The notes: generated by a model not told the origin, from the letters alone. Counted from the stretch's first letter, positions 33,236-43,024 are shown. The stretch: 64,000 nucleotides of DNA from JAIBAC01 sp046331095 (GCA_046331095.1 JAXLRM010000003.1:620001-684000), one strand, 5' to 3'. Translations and numbers: made by a program.

Positions 33236-36200
33236 CTAGCGGGCCAAACCAGCAAAGACCGAGGTCCCGGCGCCGCGGTGTGCGTCCGTGCCGACACCCA
33301 CACGGGGAGGTTCACGCCGCAACCTGAACACGAAGGCGTTGAGGCGCCTCTCGTCGAGGGGAGAACCGTCGTTGTAGACGAACAAGAGCGGGATCTCGCG
33401 CTCGTGTCGCAACATGGCCTCGCTCACGAGCGCCGGGCCACAGCCCCAGGGGCTCACGACCACGACGCCGTCGCAGCGCCCGTCCGCCCACCAGTGGCGC
33501 ACGCTGCCGATGGTCACCGGAGCCTCTCCCTGGGGGTACTTGTCGAGCACGGGACGTGACGCCGCGATGATCGGGCGGATCTCGCCCGTGGGCAGCCACG
33601 GGTGCCGCTTCAGCGCCTTGGCGTACATCTGCTTGCGGATGCGGCGCAGACCGGCGCTCACGATGTTCCTACTGCGCTGCTCCCTCGGGTAGCGGACCAA
33701 CTCGCGCAGGCCTTCGTGCGCGAGGTACTCCGGCAGGGTCTGGGTGGGTTCCACCGCGACGAGCACGCCGCGCTCGTTGAGGCGCCGGATCAGCCCGTCG
33801 TTCGCGCACTCGTCGACACGGAGGTATATGTCGCCGCTGAGGAGCACCGTGCGCAGCCCTTCGGGGACCGCGGCGCGGGCGCCGAGAGCGGCGAAGTCCG
33901 CCGACGCCGACTCGACGAGCGCGGCGATGTCGCGCCCGACGCGCGTGGCCCTCACGAACGACAGGATCGTGCCACCGCCTTCTGGCGCAGGCCGTGCGAG
34001 CAGCGCCTCGAGCTCGTCGCAGTAACGGCGGTAGAGGTCGTCCACTTCGCCGTCGTGGCCCTCCAGTGGGCGGTAGTACGCGGCGAACTGCTGGAGGATG
34101 TCCCACGCGCAGAGGCCTCCTGCGACGCGGGCCATGAATGCCGGCCCGAGGTCCGCCTCGAGTTGGAGGTCGCGCATGGAGACGCTGTCGTCGCGGCCCA
34201 TGCGCTCCAGCGTGATCTGGTCCTTGACGCTGAACATGCAGTTGCGGCAGGTCCCCTCCCCCGTCACCTGCACCAGGACCGTCTCACGATCGCCACCGGC
34301 GTCGGAGCCGGCATCTGCGTCGAGGTACTTGCGGAACGATCCCCAGATGAGCTGATAGGGCAGGCACTCCTTGCCCGAGCAGTCCCGGCGGCCGAGATGG
34401 AGCGACTCGGCGTCGGGAGGACCCGCCGAGACCGCGTCGACGCCGTGCGCTCGGTACGCCGCTGCGAGCATCGAGGTCATCCGGTCCGCCATCGCGAACA
34501 TCACGAAGCGGGCGTCGTCACCGTAACCGGAGATGGCAGGGTTCGGCAGCGGTTCGAGCAGGCGCAGGCGCTCGGGAGCTGCGGGCGACCGCTCGCGACT
34601 GTGGCGCCGTGCGGTGTGCAGGAACGCCTGCACGCGTGTGACGTAGCCGGCGGTGCCGCCGTGGCCGTCGCTCTCGAGGGTCGTGTGGGGGTAGTCCTCG
34701 CACAGAGAAGTGAAGATCTGCTCCGCGAACGACGCCGGTCCGCACCCGAACGACGAGAGCAGCAGCGGGTACACGTCGCCCATGGCACGGGCGGCGACCG
34801 CAGCACGCAGCGCCTTGTTCTCGTCGGCCCACGGCATCCGCTCGAACCGCGGCGTGGCCGCGTCCACCGCGAAGGTGTCCTGTGGCAGCGCCATGACGCC
34901 GTTCTCGCGCAGCAGTCTCGGGATGCCGGCGTTGACGGTCGGGTCGTGCACGACATGGAGCAGGCCGCACACGACGACCGCCGGTATCTCGTGGTCGCGG
35001 CTGAACCGCAGCGCCCGGCGGCCGGCTTCTTCGAGCGCGTCCTCGTAGGTCGCCTGTGCTGTGGCTGCCGCACGTGCCGCGGCGGCGATCCGCAACGGCG
35101 ACACGCGCTCGCCTACTGCGGCGGCAAGGGCGTCGGCCGCCTCGATGAGCTGGGTGAGCAGAGCGGTCTCGTCGCCGTCGAACGCGATCGGCGGGGCCAC
35201 GATCGTGAGCTCGCGCCCCCGGGCACGCAGCGCTGCCCCGACCATGTCGGGCTGTGCGATCTCCATGGGACACGTCTTGCCGCCGCCGGCGAAGGTGAGC
35301 ACCTTCGGGAAGAACACGACGTCGACGCCGTCGCTGTCGAGCACACCGTGGGCGACCTTCACCGGCGCGCACGCATCGAAGCTGTAGCAGCGCTCCTCAC
35401 CGCGGGCGAGCGAGGTGGCCTCGGGGGCCAACACGCGCGGCGCGAAGCCGAGCTCTCGCAGGAACGTCACGAGCCAGGGCACGATGCCGTACAGGGCGCC
35501 CACCACGGGGACTCCCACGGGGGTCGCGGCGTCCCCCGCGTCCGCTTCGTCGAGATACGGTGCCAGCAGTGCCGCGCGCTCGTCGAAGGGCGACGGCGCC
35601 TCGAGCGGGAGCTTCGCCTTGGTCGCCGACGCGACCTCGTACTTGGGACAGGCCCCACCCGAGAGGACGCTCTGGGTCGTGTCCCCGACGGCGACCTTGA
35701 CCCGCTCGATGTTGCACAGGGTCGCGCAGCGCTTGTCACGGCACTGGAACTCGGAACGGTCGACGATCGCGGCGCCGAGCGCGCGGCCGAGGTCGAAAGG
35801 CTCGTGCGCAGCCACGAGGTCGACCTCCTCGATGACGCACAGGCCGATGCCCCAGGCGCCCATCGCCCCGGGGTTGGGCGGGACGTAGACCTCGCGCCCG
35901 GTGACCGCGGCCAACGTCCATGCGAGCGACTCGCCCGACGCGGGCTTGCCCTGGAAGAAGATGCGGCGCCCGAACGTGCGCTGGCCCATGACCCGGTTGA
36001 TGTAGTTGTGCACCACCGAGTACTGGAAGCCGCCGAAGAGGTCGGCGACGTCGAAGCCCTCGTTGTGGGCCTCCGCGGCAGCCTCGGCCACGAAGACGGT
36101 GCACATCTGGCCCAGATCCGGCGGCCGCGTCGCTGTCGTGGCGAGCCGCGTGAACTCGGCGATGTCGTGCACTCCGTAGAACGCTGCCTGCTCCTCGAGG

Positions 36201-37579
36201 AACGAGCCTGTCCCGGCGCTGCACGCCTTGTTCATGTCGCTCTCGACTATCTGACCGCCGCTGATCTGGATGAACTTGGCGTCCTGGCCGCCGATCTCGA
36301 CGACCGAGAGCGAGTCGCCGTCGTCGGGATCGCAGCGGATCGCCGCGGTCGCGTGCGCGACGATCTCGTTCAGGGTCACGATGCGGTCCGCGAGCTCGGG
36401 GTAGGCGGCTCGCAGCACGCTCGCGGCTGCCTCGCGGCCGGATCCGGTCAGCCCGACGGCGCGCACGTCGGGGCTGCCCTGGTCCAGGACCGTGCGGATC
36501 AGCCTGGCCAGGGCGTCGACGGGGTTCCCCCGCGTGCGGTCGTAGACGTCGAGTACGGCATCGCCGGTCGCGACCGAGGTGAGCACTGCCTTGCTGCCCG
36601 TCGAACCGAGGTCGATGCCGAGGACGACCGCCTCGCCGAAGGGGTCCGCCGCCGCCGGGACCGCGTCGAGACGGGTGACCATCGACGCGTGCTTCGACGC
36701 CGCATCGAGGACGACGAAGCGCGTGCTGCGCTCCTCGAGCAGGACCGCGGGGTCCACCGGCAGGGCGTCGAGGCGTTCCCCGCGGGCCTGCTCTGCCGCG
36801 AGGGCTGCGGCCCCGATGGCTTCGAGGTACAGATGATGCTCGGGCACGACCACGTCGACACCGGTCGCGTCCGACAGGCCCTCGACGAGGGTGGAGATCC
36901 GGGCACATCCGCCGACGGCGAGCACAGGGCCGTCCACACGCGCCCGTGCGAGCAGGGCCGTCACGTACTTGGCGACCGATCCGAAGTAGCCGCGGAACAG
37001 CGCCGCGGCAGGCCGGCCCTGGTTGCCGAAGTGGGTCATCTCGCTCTTGGCGAAGACCGAGCATCGCGCCGTGATCGGGATGGTCTCCGCGGCCGTGGCC
37101 GCGATCCGGTCGGCCTCCTCGATCGACAGGCCGAATCGGCCCGCGATCCTGACCATGGTCTCACCGGTACCGGAGGAGCACTTGTCGTTCTCGACGTAGT
37201 TGAGGTGCCCGTCGGCGCTGCGTGTGAGGACGCTGTAGCCGCGTGCGCCCACGCTCACGATGTTGAGCGCACCCGTGGCGAACTCGCCCGGGATCGCCTC
37301 CAGCGACGCGCCCAGGCACGCGTCCTCGGGCAGCCCGCTCATCACGGGTGCGCCGAGCTTGTCGGCGTGCAGGCCGGTCGCACCGAGGGCTGCGAGCTCG
37401 TGAGCCGAGTTGGCCTCGTACCACTGGCAGAACACCTCGCCCGCACGGCCCTCGTGCGGGATCGCCTCGGCGGATTCGATGCGGGCGACCCCGTCGGCAC
37501 CGAAGCTCGCCACGACGAACGTCGCGGTGGCCTTGCCGATGTCACAGCCGCCGACGCGGACGTGGTCGTGTGGCTCCAT
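33236..37579 (-). CDS. Large (R)-2-hydroxyacyl/benzoyl-CoA dehydratase activase fusion (two BadF/G ATPase domains, DUF2229, HgdB-like)
   Basis: 1447 residues from ATG 37579. The first BadF/BadG-type ASKHA domain (~8-290) has GCDIGKATATFVV, CSSGTGETMVRIAG and ARCSVFAKSEM; the second (~325-595) has the more canonical GIDLGSTGSKAVL, CSAGTGSFLEEQA and MCTVFVAEAAAEAH. The paired cysteines match those that hold the bridging 4Fe-4S cluster in HgdC. A Cys-rich linker (CRDKRCATLCNIERV), a DUF2229 region (~690-900, SFDACAPVKVAHG, FAGGGKTCPMEIAQ) and an HgdB-like part (~930-1440, DCSGKECLPYQLIWG, GEGTCRNCMFSV, VSPWGCGPALVSEAM) follow. Such proteins pump a low-potential electron with ATP; the dehydration substrate is unknown. 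It lies 98 bp after MmgE/PrpD. Confidence 0.88.
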   Translation of the reverse strand: MEPHDHVRVGGCDIGKATATFVVASFGADGVARIESAEAIPHEGRAGEVFCQWYEANSAHELAALGATGLHADKLGAPVMSGLPEDACLGASLEAIPGEFATGALNIVSVGARGYSVLTRSADGHLNYVENDKCSSGTGETMVRIAGRFGLSIEEADRIAATAAETIPITARCSVFAKSEMTHFGNQGRPAAALFRGYFGSVAKYVTALLARARVDGPVLAVGGCARISTLVEGLSDATGVDVVVPEHHLYLEAIGAAALAAEQARGERLDALPVDPAVLLEERSTRFVVLDAASKHASMVTRLDAVPAAADPFGEAVVLGIDLGSTGSKAVLTSVATGDAVLDVYDRTRGNPVDALARLIRTVLDQGSPDVRAVGLTGSGREAAASVLRAAYPELADRIVTLNEIVAHATAAIRCDPDDGDSLSVVEIGGQDAKFIQISGGQIVESDMNKACSAGTGSFLEEQAAFYGVHDIAEFTRLATTATRPPDLGQMCTVFVAEAAAEAHNEGFDVADLFGGFQYSVVHNYINRVMGQRTFGRRIFFQGKPASGESLAWTLAAVTGREVYVPPNPGAMGAWGIGLCVIEEVDLVAAHEPFDLGRALGAAIVDRSEFQCRDKRCATLCNIERVKVAVGDTTQSVLSGGACPKYEVASATKAKLPLEAPSPFDERAALLAPYLDEADAGDAATPVGVPVVGALYGIVPWLVTFLRELGFAPRVLAPEATSLARGEERCYSFDACAPVKVAHGVLDSDGVDVVFFPKVLTFAGGGKTCPMEIAQPDMVGAALRARGRELTIVAPPIAFDGDETALLTQLIEAADALAAAVGERVSPLRIAAAARAAATAQATYEDALEEAGRRALRFSRDHEIPAVVVCGLLHVVHDPTVNAGIPRLLRENGVMALPQDTFAVDAATPRFERMPWADENKALRAAVAARAMGDVYPLLLSSFGCGPASFAEQIFTSLCEDYPHTTLESDGHGGTAGYVTRVQAFLHTARRHSRERSPAAPERLRLLEPLPNPAISGYGDDARFVMFAMADRMTSMLAAAYRAHGVDAVSAGPPDAESLHLGRRDCSGKECLPYQLIWGSFRKYLDADAGSDAGGDRETVLVQVTGEGTCRNCMFSVKDQITLERMGRDDSVSMRDLQLEADLGPAFMARVAGGLCAWDILQQFAAYYRPLEGHDGEVDDLYRRYCDELEALLARPAPEGGGTILSFVRATRVGRDIAALVESASADFAALGARAAVPEGLRTVLLSGDIYLRVDECANDGLIRRLNERGVLVAVEPTQTLPEYLAHEGLRELVRYPREQRSRNIVSAGLRRIRKQMYAKALKRHPWLPTGEIRPIIAASRPVLDKYPQGEAPVTIGSVRHWWADGRCDGVVVVSPWGCGPALVSEAMLRHEREIPLLFVYNDGSPLDERRLNAFVFRLRREPPRVGVGTDAHRGAGTSVFAGLAR

Positions 37580-37677
37580 CGCCCCCTGTCCCCCTGTTGC
37601 AACCGGCATGGGCGCACATCTCGCACCCGCCATGCGATCACTCGTCACGATAGCGAGCAATGGCGTGGGGCGGAAGG

Positions 37678-39174
37678 CTATCGGGCGATGCCGGCGCGCA
37701 GGATCTCGACGAGGCGCGCCACCTCGGCGGTACCGGCGTCCGCGAGTCCCTCCACGAGCGCAGCCGCCTCGCGCGCACGCTCGGCGCCGAGCCAGGCGGA
37801 CGCCTCGGTCAGGTACTTTGCCAGCGCGATCCCGCGATGGCGTGCGCGCGTGCGCGCGCCGGCAGCGCCCAGAGCGATGTCGACGGCGGCCTCCTCGGTG
37901 CTGCCATCCGCGAAGTGCACCGTCACCCGCGCCCCGACCGCCTTCTCGGCGTCCTCGAAGGACGCCTCCGGGCCGCCTGCCACGAGGGCCGCCGCCGCCT
38001 GCTCCTCGAGGCCGAGCATCGGTGCGAGCCACGCCGTGGCGGCGTCTCCCGCTGTTCGCAGCGCCGCGCCCACCGGAGCGGTCGCGAGCAGGGCCCTCTC
38101 GGTGAGGTCGCGGTCGTACGCGACCTCGACCTTGGCGGCGAGGCCCCACACGGACGGATCCGCGACCATGTCCGCGTCGAAGTCCGCGGGGACGAGCGCG
38201 CCCCGCATCAGGGCGACGGCGACGTTGTAGGGGACCGAGAAGTTGAGCGCCGCCACGCCCGTACCGGGCCCGTGCACATAGGGGCGCGAGCGGGCATCCA
38301 TGCCGGCGGTGAACACCGACGCCGCCACCACGACCCGCTCGACGGTGTCGAGGCGGTCCTGCACACGGGGATGCAGCGTCACGGCGGCGTCGAGCGCAGC
38401 GTCGAGGTAGGCGCAGCCCGGGTACACCTTGATCGACAGGGTCTCGGTGTGCCAGCGCCGGCCGAGCCCGCCGACGGCCTGTGGCAGCGGGATCTCCGCG
38501 AACCGCGCCAGGAAGCCGTCGGGATGCTCGAGGATGTCGGCTGCGCCCGCGAGCCCCGCGGTCGCGGCGTCGCAGGCGTCGAGTCCGGTCCGAACCGGCG
38601 TCGCCGCGGTGAGGACCTTGGCGTCGCTGCCCATGAAGGCCCGCGTCAGCGACCACGGCGGCATCGCGAAGGCGAGACCCCATGCGTCGACGAGCGTCGG
38701 CGCCGCCATGGCCTCGGCACGGCCCCGCGCTGCGACCGCGCCGGCAAGGTGGGTGTGCGCGGCGGTCTGGCCGCGGAAGTGCCCGAGCGTCGCGGCCGCG
38801 GTGACCCGTGCTGCGGTCTCGTTCGCGGCGAGCACCGCGACGAGGAGCCCGGGGCCGTCGAGGCCCGCAGACTCGGCGTACGCGAGGGGGACGCCCACGG
38901 TCGAATGGGACACGTGGCCGGCGAAGACGGTGTCGTCGTAGTCGAGCAGCATCGTGAGCGCGGCCAGCACGTACGCGCTCTGCTTGGGGTCGCCGCCCAG
39001 GGGCGCGCCGAACGCCGCGACGACGCGCCGTCCGAGGTCGTGTCGGGCGCCCGCCGCGAGGGCACCCACGTGTGCAAGGATCTGCGATACGGCGAAGTCG
39101 ACGACCCGGGCCGGGATGTCGTCGAGGCGGAGGTCTGCGACCCACGCCGCGAGCTCCTCGGTGAGCGTCGGCAT
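37678..39174 (-). CDS. MmgE/PrpD family protein (2-methylcitrate dehydratase-like)
   Basis: 498 residues from ATG 39174 (MPTLTEELAAWVADLRL). Family features: SQILAHVGALAAGA near the N-terminus, LDYDDTVFAGHVSHSTVGVPLAYA (the D-D-T...H-S/P-G motif), WGLAFAMPPWS, and the C-terminal SIKVYPGCAYLDAALDAAV. PrpD and IDS-epimerase relatives carry out dehydrations of hydroxy acids. First gene of the minus-strand group with the activase fusion, and divergent by 52 bp from the GMC oxidoreductase. The substrate is not clear. Confidence 0.85.
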   Translation of the reverse strand: MPTLTEELAAWVADLRLDDIPARVVDFAVSQILAHVGALAAGARHDLGRRVVAAFGAPLGGDPKQSAYVLAALTMLLDYDDTVFAGHVSHSTVGVPLAYAESAGLDGPGLLVAVLAANETAARVTAAATLGHFRGQTAAHTHLAGAVAARGRAEAMAAPTLVDAWGLAFAMPPWSLTRAFMGSDAKVLTAATPVRTGLDACDAATAGLAGAADILEHPDGFLARFAEIPLPQAVGGLGRRWHTETLSIKVYPGCAYLDAALDAAVTLHPRVQDRLDTVERVVVAASVFTAGMDARSRPYVHGPGTGVAALNFSVPYNVAVALMRGALVPADFDADMVADPSVWGLAAKVEVAYDRDLTERALLATAPVGAALRTAGDAATAWLAPMLGLEEQAAAALVAGGPEASFEDAEKAVGARVTVHFADGSTEEAAVDIALGAAGARTRARHRGIALAKYLTEASAWLGAERAREAAALVEGLADAGTAEVARLVEILRAGIAR

Positions 39175-39226
39175 GGACGGCAGGATACCGGCGCCTTCGC
39201 CACAGCTGCGGGGCCAGGAGCACGCG

Positions 39227-41164
39227 ATGGCACCACGATCGGACCGGACCCTCACCCGGCAGGCGCTCACCGCGATCTGCGACGCGGTCATCCCCTCCGG
39301 CGGCGCCCTACCCGAAGGTGCCGTCGACGTCGGCGCTCCCGCGAGGATCGAGGAGTGGCTCGCGCGGTTCACACCGACGGCACGGAACACGGTCCGGGCG
39401 ATGATCCTCGCCTACGACCTCACCCCACTGCTGTCGCGGCACCTGAAGCCGCTGCACCGCCTCGATCCGGAGGACCGCCAGGCATGGGTCGCGGCGACCG
39501 CTTCGTCGCGGCTGCGCCCGAGCCGCGAGGCGCTCGCCGGACTGCGCACGATCGTCAACCTCGCCTACGCGGTCGATCCCCGCGTGCAGAGCCGCATCGG
39601 CTACGACGGCTCGCCGCTGGTCCCCCTCGACGCCGCACCGCTGCCTGCGGTGGCCGAACTGGCGGTCACGACCCATCCGGACGTGCCTGCCGACATCGAC
39701 TGCGACGTCGTCGTCGTCGGCTCCGGCGCCGGCGGCGCGGTCGCAGCCTTCGAGCTCGCTTCGGCGGGCATGTCCGTCGTGGTGGTCGAGGAGGGAGGTT
39801 CCGCCAACGGGGCGGACCGACCTCAGAGCCTCGAGGACGGCCTCTTCGGCGTGTACCGCGACAACGGCCTCACGACCACGCTCGGCACCCCGATCATCTC
39901 GCTGCCGATGGGCCGCGCCGTCGGGGGCACGACAGTGATCAACTCGGGGACGTGCTTCCGCACACCGGATCAGGTGCTGCATTCCTGGTCGCGCCTCGGC
40001 ATCCCCGGTGTCACACCCGACGACATGGCGCCGATCTTCGACGAGGTCGAGACGATCCTCGGCGTGGCGCCGGTCACCGAAGCCGCGCTCGGCGCCAACG
40101 GCTCGGTGTTCCGCCGTGGAGCCGAAGCCCTCGGCTTCTCCGGCGGCCCGATCCGGCGCAACGCGCGTTCGTGCCACGGCCACGGCCGCTGCGCCTTCGG
40201 GTGCCCCATCGACGCGAAGCAAGGCATGGCCGTCTCGTACCTGCCTCGCGCCGTCGCGGCGGGAGCGCGTGTCTTCTCGCATTGCCGCGTGAGCAGCATC
40301 GACATGGCGGACGGACGCGCTCGCGGTGTCACCGCGGACGTCCACGACCCCACCGGCGGCGCGCGCCGCGGTTCCGTCGAGGTCAGGGCCCGCGCCGTCG
40401 TGCTCGCCGCGGGCGCGATCTTCACGCCGGCGCTGTTGCTGCGGCACCGACGCGGGACCGCGTCGGGCCAGCTCGGCCGCAACCTCGTCATCCACCCCGG
40501 CGCAGGCACGACGGCGCGCTTCGACGAGGACCTGCACGCGTGGCGCGGGGTCATGCAGAGCTACTACGTCGACGAGGCGCTCGAGCGTGGGGTCCTGCTC
40601 GAGGCGACGTTCCCGCCGCCGGGCATCGGCTACTCCGCGGGCAGCCTGCCCGGCAGCGGTCTCGGGATGAAACGCCACTTCGCCGAGTTCGCACAGATGG
40701 CGGCGTGCGGCTCGATCATCTCCGACGCGGGTTCGGGCCGCGTCCACGCCACACGGCGCGGTGCTCTGATCCGCTACTCGTTGGCCCGCGACGACGCCGC
40801 CAAGCTCGTCGAGGGAATCGCCATGGCTTGCGAGATCTACCTCGCGGCGGGCGCGACCGAGGTGTACCCGATGCTGCCCGGCTTCGAGGTCGTTCGCACC
40901 AGGGCGGAGGTCGAGGAGCTGCGGCGGGCCCGCATCGCCCCGGCCGATCTCAAACTGTCCGCTTACCACCCGATGGGCACCGCACGTATGGGCAGCCACC
41001 CTGCGTCCTCCGTCGTCGACGCGTGGGGGCGTGTGCACGACGCCGAGGGGCTCTGGGCGCTCGACGCCTCGATCCTGCCGTCGTCGACCATGGTCAACCC
41101 CCAGATCACGATCATGGCGATGGCTGCCCGTGGAGCACGGCGCCTCGCGGCGGAGCTGTCGTGA
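39227..41164 (+). CDS. GMC-type FAD oxidoreductase, long-chain alcohol oxidase/sterol oxidase-like
   Basis: 645 residues from ATG 39227 with CAGGAG 6 nt upstream. A ~150-residue N-terminal helical domain (DRTLTRQALTAICDAVIPSGGAL) as in long-chain alcohol oxidases precedes the FAD Rossmann motif VVVGSGAGGAVAAFELASAG. Then MGRAVGGTTVINSGTCFRTP, a Cys cluster SCHGHGRCAFGCP, and the C-terminal GMC part HPMGTARMGSHP ... DASILPSSTMVNPQITIMA. It would oxidise a hydrophobic alcohol or sterol. The stop overlaps the lipid-kinase start by 4 nt, so the two are coupled. Confidence 0.88.
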   Translation: MAPRSDRTLTRQALTAICDAVIPSGGALPEGAVDVGAPARIEEWLARFTPTARNTVRAMILAYDLTPLLSRHLKPLHRLDPEDRQAWVAATASSRLRPSREALAGLRTIVNLAYAVDPRVQSRIGYDGSPLVPLDAAPLPAVAELAVTTHPDVPADIDCDVVVVGSGAGGAVAAFELASAGMSVVVVEEGGSANGADRPQSLEDGLFGVYRDNGLTTTLGTPIISLPMGRAVGGTTVINSGTCFRTPDQVLHSWSRLGIPGVTPDDMAPIFDEVETILGVAPVTEAALGANGSVFRRGAEALGFSGGPIRRNARSCHGHGRCAFGCPIDAKQGMAVSYLPRAVAAGARVFSHCRVSSIDMADGRARGVTADVHDPTGGARRGSVEVRARAVVLAAGAIFTPALLLRHRRGTASGQLGRNLVIHPGAGTTARFDEDLHAWRGVMQSYYVDEALERGVLLEATFPPPGIGYSAGSLPGSGLGMKRHFAEFAQMAACGSIISDAGSGRVHATRRGALIRYSLARDDAAKLVEGIAMACEIYLAAGATEVYPMLPGFEVVRTRAEVEELRRARIAPADLKLSAYHPMGTARMGSHPASSVVDAWGRVHDAEGLWALDASILPSSTMVNPQITIMAMAARGARRLAAELS

Positions 41165-42156
41165 CGGGCGGGACCGTCGCGGTCGTCGCCAACCCCCACG
41201 CCCGCGGCGATGCCGCCGGGCTCGTGGACCAGGTCGTGGCCGAGGTCAGCGCAGGTGGAGCACGCGCGGTGGTCCTTCGGAGTGCGCCCGCCGATGCGGC
41301 CGACCCGGTTCCGGGTCTCGACGACCTTTGGGCACGAGACGACCTCGAAACGGTGGTCGCGGTCGGCGGAGACGGCACCGCACGGACGGTCGCCGAGGCG
41401 ATGGCACGACTCGGGGGTCTCTGGCCCGACGGCGCCCCGGACCACGCCGTGCCCGGCGGCCCCGCCCTCGTGATCGTGCCCGGCGGCACCGGCAACTCGG
41501 TGTATCGCGAACTGTGGGCCGATCTCGGTTGGCGCGAGATGCTCGAGGCCGTGGTCGCGGGCCGCACGCGCCGCCGAGGTGTCGACTTGTGCCGCATCGT
41601 CGAAGCGGACACGGCGGTACTGCTCGGCGCCTCGACGGGGTTCTTCCGCTGGACGCTGGACGCCACCGCGCGGTTCCCCGAGCTCACGGGACGTGAGCTC
41701 TACCTCGCGGCAGGCGCCGCGGCCGCCGAGGAGCTCGACGCCTACCGCGGCAGCGTCGAGGTCGACGGCATCGCGATTGCCACCGGGCCGATCATGCTCG
41801 CCGCCGTCGGAGGCGCTCCGCGCCGCAGTGGCACGATCCACATCCTGCCCGGTGCCGAGATCGACGACGGCCTCCTCGACGTGTGCGTGCTCTCGGTCGC
41901 GACCAGGGAGGACTTCTTCGGCCTCATGGCCAGAGCAGCCGAGGGCACCCACGTGGGCGAGCCAGGAGCGTTCTTCGCGCGCGGCCGCCGTGTCGTCCTG
42001 GACTGCGACGACTGCGAGCTCCCCTTCGAGCACGACGGCGAGGTGCCGGCCCTCGCCTCGAGCACCGTCACCCTGGAGGTGGTGGCCCACGCCGTCGCCG
42101 TCCTCGCACCCACATCGGAGAACGATCCGGCCAGCTCGAGCGGGTTGGAGAACTGA
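41161..42156 (+). CDS. Diacylglycerol/sphingosine kinase-family lipid kinase
   Basis: 331 residues from GTG 41161 (GTGA overlap with the GMC gene). DAGK catalytic domain: VAVVANPHARG, VVAVGGDGTARTVAEAM (GGDGT), ALVIVPGGTGNSVYREL, then the C-terminal beta-sandwich with GGAPRRSGTIHILPGAEIDDGLLDVCVL and the Asp-Gly in FEHDGEVPALA. It phosphorylates a lipid hydroxyl. With the GMC oxidoreductase upstream, the pair suggests processing of a lipid alcohol. Its stop codon lies inside a TTGGAG palindrome. Confidence 0.9.
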   Translation: MTGGTVAVVANPHARGDAAGLVDQVVAEVSAGGARAVVLRSAPADAADPVPGLDDLWARDDLETVVAVGGDGTARTVAEAMARLGGLWPDGAPDHAVPGGPALVIVPGGTGNSVYRELWADLGWREMLEAVVAGRTRRRGVDLCRIVEADTAVLLGASTGFFRWTLDATARFPELTGRELYLAAGAAAAEELDAYRGSVEVDGIAIATGPIMLAAVGGAPRRSGTIHILPGAEIDDGLLDVCVLSVATREDFFGLMARAAEGTHVGEPGAFFARGRRVVLDCDDCELPFEHDGEVPALASSTVTLEVVAHAVAVLAPTSENDPASSSGLEN

Positions 42157-42187
42157 AGTAACCGAAATCGCGTCCGCCGTTCTCCAA
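42145..42187. repeat. 43-bp palindromic unit, family B, over the lipid-kinase stop codon
   Basis: TTGGAGAAC (42145-42153) and GTTCTCCAA (42179-42187) are perfect inverted repeats spaced by 25 nt that include the TGA stop. A further partial copy ending TTCTCCAA follows at 42210-42217. It fills the 67-bp gap between convergent genes and may end transcription from both sides. Confidence 0.6.
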
Positions 42188-42223
42188 GCCCCGGAGTTTG
42201 GCCGTTCTCTTCTCCAAGGCGGG

Positions 42224-43024
42224 TCAGCGGCCGGTGAAGCGGGGTTCGCGCCGCTCGACGAAGGCGGTGACACCCTCGCGGAAGTCCTCGGTGGCGAAGA
42301 GGCGGAAAGTCTCCGCGAGCACACGCTCCGAGTGGGGGCGGAAACCCTCGGTGAGCCCCTCTCGGAAGAGACGCTTCATCGCCGCGATCGCGAGGGGGGC
42401 GTTGGCCGCGATCTCGTCCGCCCACGACCGCGCCACCGCGGGCAGCTCTGCGTCGTCCACGACCTCGTCGACGATACCCAGCTCCGCTGCCGCGTCGGCA
42501 CTGAGGTCGCGGCCCAAGAACGCGATCCGACAGGCCCGCGACCAGCCGACCAGGCGTGGCAGGTACCAGGTGCCACCGCTCTCGGGCACGACACCACGCT
42601 TCGCGAAGCCGGGCAGGAGCTTCGCCGACCGTGCCGCGAGGCGCATGTCGCAGCCGAACGCGAGGTCGAGCCCGTAGCCCGCCGCGGCGCCGTTGATCAC
42701 AGCGAGGACCGGCGTGTCCAGCTCCTGGAGGACCACCGTCGGCAGCGCGTCGAGGTCGAGGCCGTCCACGTCGACGTCGAGGCCCGAACCGCCGAGGCCG
42801 GTGCCGGCAGCCGCGTCCTTGAGGTCGAGTCCGGAGCAGAACCCGGTCCCGGCACCTGTGACGAGCACACAGCGGACGTTGGAGTCCGCGTCGGCGTGGC
42901 GCAGGGCGTCGGCAAGCTCACCCAGCATCCGGATCGTGATGGCGTTGCGCCTGTGCGGGCGGTTGAGCGTGATCGTCGCCGTGTGGCCGTCAACTTCGTA
43001 GAGGACTTCCGGTGCCTCGGCCAT
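42224..43024 (-). CDS. Enoyl-CoA hydratase/isomerase (crotonase) family protein
   Basis: 266 residues. Crotonase fold with oxyanion-hole segments GAGTGFCSGLDLKDAA and NGAAAGYGLDLAFGCDMRLAA, and RGVVPESGGTWYLPRLVGWSRACR with an active-site Glu. The C-terminal helix ends EGVTAFVERREPRFTGR, common in this family. It acts on acyl-CoA double bonds, in beta-oxidation or a related route. Convergent with the lipid kinase. Confidence 0.9.
   Translation of the reverse strand: MAEAPEVLYEVDGHTATITLNRPHRRNAITIRMLGELADALRHADADSNVRCVLVTGAGTGFCSGLDLKDAAAGTGLGGSGLDVDVDGLDLDALPTVVLQELDTPVLAVINGAAAGYGLDLAFGCDMRLAARSAKLLPGFAKRGVVPESGGTWYLPRLVGWSRACRIAFLGRDLSADAAAELGIVDEVVDDAELPAVARSWADEIAANAPLAIAAMKRLFREGLTEGFRPHSERVLAETFRLFATEDFREGVTAFVERREPRFTGR

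Noticed and set aside
33602..38230. 1542-codon plus-strand open frame opposite the activase fusion
   Set aside because: Composition is a GC-bias shadow (Arg/Asp/Val/Gly rich), no domain is seen, while the minus strand carries recognisable BadF/HgdB motifs.
37580..39223. Upstream extension of the activase fusion to 1995 codons
   Set aside because: It is out of frame with MmgE/PrpD, Arg-rich, and adds no domain.
37660..41160. Upstream extension of the lipid kinase frame to 1498 codons
   Set aside because: The extension runs antisense to MmgE/PrpD and out of frame with the GMC gene; the GTG at 41161 in a GTGA overlap gives a normal-length kinase.
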